From a virus, in the IMG/VR virus record IMGVR_UViG_3300008997_000013, positions 37,419 through 101,418 of that record: a stretch of DNA of 64,000 bases, one strand, 5' to 3'. Made by a program: the position numbers and the translations under genes. The notes under the pieces were generated by a model. That model made no database searches. It saw only the letters and a program-made list of their open reading frames with translations, and was not told where the DNA came from. The stretch's first letter is position 1; the number at the start of each line of letters is the position of its first letter. Shown piece by piece: positions 60,738-64,000 of this stretch.

Positions 60738-61631
60738 ATGTCACTTCCTGATCTATGGGACAACTGCTATGATGGGAAGGCTCGCAGCCTGCTCTCTCCT
60801 GAAGCCTTCCGGAACGAATACTGTCGGAAGTGTATCAACTTCGGATGCAGGAACGCCCGTGGAGAGGATAGGGGTCTGACTCTCTGGGACAAGCGGATGT
60901 CTACCCAAGCAGATCGTCTGCTCCACAACCCCAACTTCGGGAACCCCCAGGATCCAGCGTATCGGAACGTGGTACAGGCCCAGTTCCAAGACATCGTACA
61001 GAAGGCCCTGGCTATTGAGGTCGCGGAGAGGAAGGGGGACTGGTCTATCCCCACCCCAGAGGAAGTTGGGACGGAGGCTGCGTCCTTGATTGGACTGACC
61101 CCTTCAGGATTTCGTAGCACCCCCGAGCCTGATGATGTCAAGCCCCCAGAGCGCCTCGTAGATGAAGTCAAGGTCTCCAAGTTCGAGAGGATGCAGGAGC
61201 TCCAGCAACTTCCACCCCCTCCCGAGCCAGAGGGCCTCTGGCGTGTCCAAGGGTCCAAGAAGGGAACCTTCTACGAGGTTTCTCAGTTCCCTGGGGATGT
61301 ATGGAGATGCACCTGTCCTTCGAGAGAAGATCCGTGCAAGCACATACAACACATACAGAAGAGGGTACGTCGACTCCCCGTTCCGGAGGCTCCCAAGAAG
61401 GTCGAGCCTCCAAGGCTCCCCCCACCGGCCTCAGCGGCTCCCGTATGGGCTCCGGGACAGGGGCTAAAGAACACTTCTGAGCCCTCCCAGGGGATCATGG
61501 TAGGGGGTGGCAAGCCCTCTCCCTCCGAGGACCCCTGGGCCCCGACACCGACGCCAAAGGTGAGGGAGCGGAAGATATCCGTTGGGGGGAGAATCAGATT
61601 CAAGAAGAGTTCCGGACCCAAGAACAGGTAA
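60738..61631 (+). CDS. Protein with SWIM-like zinc finger
   Basis: 297 residues. N-terminal Cys cluster (EYCRKCINFGCRNARG) and, at about 185-210, VWRCTCPSREDPCKHIQHIQ, a CxC ... CxH SWIM-type zinc site. Flanks are Pro-rich and disordered (PPPPEPEGL; RLPPPASAAP). SWIM fingers often bind DNA or protein; a recruitment role is possible. Confidence 0.55.
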   Translation: MSLPDLWDNCYDGKARSLLSPEAFRNEYCRKCINFGCRNARGEDRGLTLWDKRMSTQADRLLHNPNFGNPQDPAYRNVVQAQFQDIVQKALAIEVAERKGDWSIPTPEEVGTEAASLIGLTPSGFRSTPEPDDVKPPERLVDEVKVSKFERMQELQQLPPPPEPEGLWRVQGSKKGTFYEVSQFPGDVWRCTCPSREDPCKHIQHIQKRVRRLPVPEAPKKVEPPRLPPPASAAPVWAPGQGLKNTSEPSQGIMVGGGKPSPSEDPWAPTPTPKVRERKISVGGRIRFKKSSGPKNR

Positions 61632-61642
61632 TCAACCCCGTG

Positions 61643-62647
61643 ATGACCCAACCAACCATCCTCAGCCTCCTCGGAGCCGTCAACGAGAAGTTGGCCGCGA
61701 CTCCAGAGGGGCGAGACATCTTCGATCGCCTGAAGAGGGGTGAGATCGACATGGAGAATGCAGCCGTTGCTCTTCATGACATCGCCGCCCGGTCGGGATT
61801 GATTCCAGACCTGACCTCCCTCTCCAAGAGGTTCTCCGAGATCTCCCCCGGAATGCTCAAGGGAGGCCGCCCCGTAGCGGTCAAGCTCACGGGATTGCCT
61901 CAGCTCAATCCTCTGGTGGAGGCCGCCATCATGGAGCGGGCCTCCCTGGACGGAGATGTTCCCGAGATGAGAACAGGGCAACTCCCTCCGGAAGGACGTC
62001 CCGCCGTCCCGGTGATCGCCGATGTAATGGAGCCTGCAACCCTGGGCTCCATGCTCGAGACCGCCTCGGAGCATATCTCTCGGAAGCTGGTAGCGGCTCG
62101 GGCGGGGCACACGGAGACCTGTGGCCGGCTCATTGAGCTTGCTCGGGAGACCGCAGCGCGCAATGGAGTGGATCAGGTCACGGCCATGATGATCGCCTCC
62201 CAGAACTTCCCTCCAGTCCCTACTGGAGTTCCGGGCTACGAGGCGGGGCAGGCCCCCACAGCACTCAGGATAGCGGAGCCCAATCCACTGGCGATCGCGG
62301 CTCTCCCAGAGACCCAGAAGCGCGCCCTGTCCTTCAAGGTCCTGTCAACGACCCAGGGACGCAAGTCTGCCGCTTTCTGCATCGAACAGGACCTCACCCG
62401 CCGATCAGGAGTCCCAGAGGGGAAGCCTTCCGAGATCAGCCCTGCCGTCATCTGGCAGGCCGAAGCCCACGGAGCGGAGGACCTCGGAGACTCAAACAGC
62501 ATGGCCCAGGCCGCCGCTGCTTTCCTGAGGCTCCTCCGTCAGGCCTCCCGGGAAGATCCCTCGACTGTCTTCTCCGTGAGCCCTTGGGCTGACATCCCCT
62601 CGCGAAAGTTCGGGTGGGTGATGGAATACGGACCCCCAGCCAAGTAG
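61643..62647 (+). CDS. Hypothetical protein
   Basis: 334 residues from ATG 61643 (GTG 61640 is in frame). Mixed helical (LLGAVNEKLAATPEGRDIFD; AALPETQKRALSFKVLSTTQ). No family recognised. Confidence 0.55.
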   Translation: MTQPTILSLLGAVNEKLAATPEGRDIFDRLKRGEIDMENAAVALHDIAARSGLIPDLTSLSKRFSEISPGMLKGGRPVAVKLTGLPQLNPLVEAAIMERASLDGDVPEMRTGQLPPEGRPAVPVIADVMEPATLGSMLETASEHISRKLVAARAGHTETCGRLIELARETAARNGVDQVTAMMIASQNFPPVPTGVPGYEAGQAPTALRIAEPNPLAIAALPETQKRALSFKVLSTTQGRKSAAFCIEQDLTRRSGVPEGKPSEISPAVIWQAEAHGAEDLGDSNSMAQAAAAFLRLLRQASREDPSTVFSVSPWADIPSRKFGWVMEYGPPAK

Positions 62648-62656
62648 GGAGACACC

Positions 62657-62959
62657 ATGGACACGTTCGCATCCAACCTGGTCGGGTTCCTCCGCCGCTG
62701 GGATACCGACAGCCTGGTTGTGGTGGTTCACCCTGGAAGGGATGTCACCCGTGCCCACGCGCTCATCTCCTCGGAGTTCCCAGAGTCCGTGTTCACCACC
62801 AACTTCTGGGCAGCCGGGGACCGGGAGATACGAGTCCGGTCCACAAAGGAGTCTCCGGGGGACCTCTCAGGATACACCCTGTTCCTGTGCAACGGGGGCC
62901 AGTCCTTCCCCTCCGAGGCCCAGAGGTGTCTTCAGGAGTGGGAGACACGTGCCCTCTGA
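62657..62959 (+). CDS. Small hypothetical protein
   Basis: 100 residues, AGGGAGACACC before ATG. A Rossmann-like start (DSLVVVVHPGRDVTRAHALI) suggests a small alpha/beta fold. No family. Confidence 0.55.
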   Translation: MDTFASNLVGFLRRWDTDSLVVVVHPGRDVTRAHALISSEFPESVFTTNFWAAGDREIRVRSTKESPGDLSGYTLFLCNGGQSFPSEAQRCLQEWETRAL

Positions 62960-63356
62960 TCTCCTTACTGTCCAGATCCGTGGGGGAGAGCCATTCGAGA
63001 TCTCCCTGGAAGGGAATCCTCTCTTCACGCACAACGGGGCGACCACAGTCCAACCGTTGATGATCACCCCCGAAGAGGAAGAGGCCCTGAGAGGCTTAGC
63101 TCTCAGGGCAGGATCTCAGATAGAGTTTTTCCGGCCGGGGAAGCCAAGCGAGGAGCAGGAGAGGATTCGCTCCCTTCTGATGGGAGAGGCCGGCGCCGCT
63201 CGTGTATGGCCCTGTGTCCAGTGCCCAACCTGTCCGTGGGCCAACCCCTTCCACGAGTACCCTTGCGGACTGGACACCATGGAGGCCGCAACCATACAGG
63301 GACTCATGGGAGATCCCCTGTACGAGAAGGCAATCGAGGAGTGTCCGGTAGCATAG
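62949..63356 (+). CDS. Hypothetical protein with CPTCPW motif
   Basis: 135 residues from GTG 62949. A beta start (LLTVQIRGGEPFEISLEGNP), a charged middle and a C-terminal CVQCPTCPW plus EYPCG site that could bind zinc. No family. Confidence 0.5.
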   Translation: MPSDLLTVQIRGGEPFEISLEGNPLFTHNGATTVQPLMITPEEEEALRGLALRAGSQIEFFRPGKPSEEQERIRSLLMGEAGAARVWPCVQCPTCPWANPFHEYPCGLDTMEAATIQGLMGDPLYEKAIEECPVA

Positions 63357-63357
63357 A

Positions 63358-63385
63358 GTTTCTTGGGCTATCCCTGTGGGGTAAT
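63358..63385 (+). promoter_or_regulatory. Phage promoter candidate, site M
   Basis: GTTTCTTG, 12 nt, GGGGTAAT, 23 bases before ATG 63408. The second box is degenerate in its first bases. GGCTATCCC between the boxes resembles part of the 21286/32844 13-mer. Confidence 0.45.
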
Positions 63386-63407
63386 GCAGGTGAGCCAGGG
63401 AGATACG

Positions 63408-63812
63408 ATGAGCAAGCCCGACACCACCCCCAACATCGGCTGGACTGTCACCCTGGCTGGAGGACATCCCGCTTTGGTCCTTCAGACCAACACCCGAGGC
63501 CTCTGTCGCAAGTGGGCCCTCTCGGACTTCTCCACCCTCTGGATGAACAATGAACACGGCCTGTTCATCGTCCGTGACGGTGTTGATACGGTGTTCTCCG
63601 ATCCAGAGCAGGCCGTGACCTCATTCCTCTTCGACGCTCTCGAGGCAGGGAACCCCTGGTTCCTGGTCCTCCAGTACTACACGGAGGAGGGAGATCCCGT
63701 CACCTCCTGTTGGCTGACCCAGGAGGAGGACACCCAGCTGGTCCGCATGCTTGACCGGTGGCTCTGCGTCCTGTCCACCCCGCCCGACTCCGAGAACACA
63801 TTCGCCGCATAG
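63408..63812 (+). CDS. Hypothetical protein
   Basis: 134 residues from ATG 63408 (GGGAGA upstream). NIGWTVTLAGGHPALVLQTN, WMNNEHGLFIVRDGVDTVFS, an alpha/beta protein with no family recognised. Confidence 0.55.
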   Translation: MSKPDTTPNIGWTVTLAGGHPALVLQTNTRGLCRKWALSDFSTLWMNNEHGLFIVRDGVDTVFSDPEQAVTSFLFDALEAGNPWFLVLQYYTEEGDPVTSCWLTQEEDTQLVRMLDRWLCVLSTPPDSENTFAA

Positions 63813-63867
63813 GTTTTTTCGCCAAAAGAGTAGGCGCAGACCCAAACGCGGTTATACCTCAATCGTT

Positions 63868-63948
63868 ATGACCAACGTCTCCTTCAGCACCTTGTCCTAT
63901 TCAAGCTGGCTTTCGAGCCTGTTTGGCACAGGGAGGGTGCGCGAGTAG
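63868..63948 (+). CDS. Possible 26-residue microprotein
   Basis: MTNVSFSTLSYSSWLSSLFG then TGRVRE. Ser-rich with aromatic/hydrophobic residues. No strong ribosome site, but it lies alone in 155 bases between a gene and a terminator. A short hairpin CGCC-aaaagagta-GGCG (63821 region) precedes it. Confidence 0.3.
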   Translation: MTNVSFSTLSYSSWLSSLFGTGRVRE

Positions 63949-63973
63949 ACCAACGAGGTCACCGACCAGGAAC

Positions 63974-64000
63974 CCCCTCCGGCCCAAACGGCCGGAGGGG
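63974..64000 (+). terminator. Strong intrinsic-terminator-type hairpin
   Basis: Perfect 11-bp stem CCCCTCCGGCC / GGCCGGAGGGG (63974-63984 with 63990-64000) and a CAAAC loop. The downstream U-run, if any, is outside the window. Ends the small-gene cluster. Confidence 0.7.

Overview
This window is a densely packed, G+C-rich stretch of a large tailed bacteriophage genome. Evidence for this is the near-continuous run of short genes with ATGA or TGATG overlaps, a tail-morphogenesis block (tail-tube-like protein, two assembly-chaperone-like proteins, a 1012-residue tape measure, baseplate and spike proteins, and a 3631-residue giant virion protein), fibre genes, homing-type nucleases, and many small orphan genes. 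The host cannot be named. A Cys-rich lipoprotein and an ECF-like sigma factor suggest a Gram-negative, environmental host, but that is a guess.

Layout. 1-3.5 kb: a head/neck-completion-like protein, an actin/MreB-fold protein and a stand-alone (p)ppGpp-hydrolase-type HD protein. 3.5-12.3 kb: small cytoplasmic genes, including a stand-alone PEP-utilising swivel domain, a DnaQ-like exonuclease and a tandem cold-shock-like protein. 12.3-13.0 kb: a class I release factor lacking domain 1, whose reading frame must shift +1 at a site matching the prfB (RF2) recoding signal. 13.0-14.1 kb: a minus-strand pair, a PLD nuclease and a Cys-rich lipoprotein. 14.1-18.0 kb: a broken phosphatase/unknown fusion, then an NAD-dependent DNA ligase split into two genes. 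A GIY-YIG homing endonuclease has been inserted into its first codons, leaving a 31-codon remnant and a recoded new start. 18.0-21.3 kb: small genes, two of them apparently frameshifted, then a sigma-70-family factor. 21.3-23.1 kb: fibre proteins. 23.1-29.1 kb: accessory genes (GIY-YIG, MazG-like, a minus-strand terminase-like ATPase, a large protein with a YHFT start). 29.0-30.5 kb: minus-strand virion genes. 30.6-59.4 kb: tail and baseplate, interrupted by a minus-strand SET-domain gene. 59.4-64.0 kb: small genes ending in a strong terminator hairpin.

Regulation. At least eight intergenic sites share the pattern G(T/C)TTC(T/C)NN, 12 nt, G(A/G)(C/G)GTAA(C/T), with the second box 16-36 nt before a start codon; a ninth has an 11-nt spacer. 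This resembles an ECF-sigma promoter (GTTTC, about 17 nt, CGTAA), and the encoded two-region sigma factor is an obvious candidate reader. One copy lies between the homing endonuclease and the rebuilt ligase start, so the mobile element restores both promoter and start codon. A second shared 13-mer precedes a fibre gene and the tape-measure gene.

Caution. Three other genes (near 4.97, 18.16 and 18.58 kb) seem shifted at C or G homopolymers, so sequencing or assembly indels are possible; this also bears on the release-factor frameshift claim.
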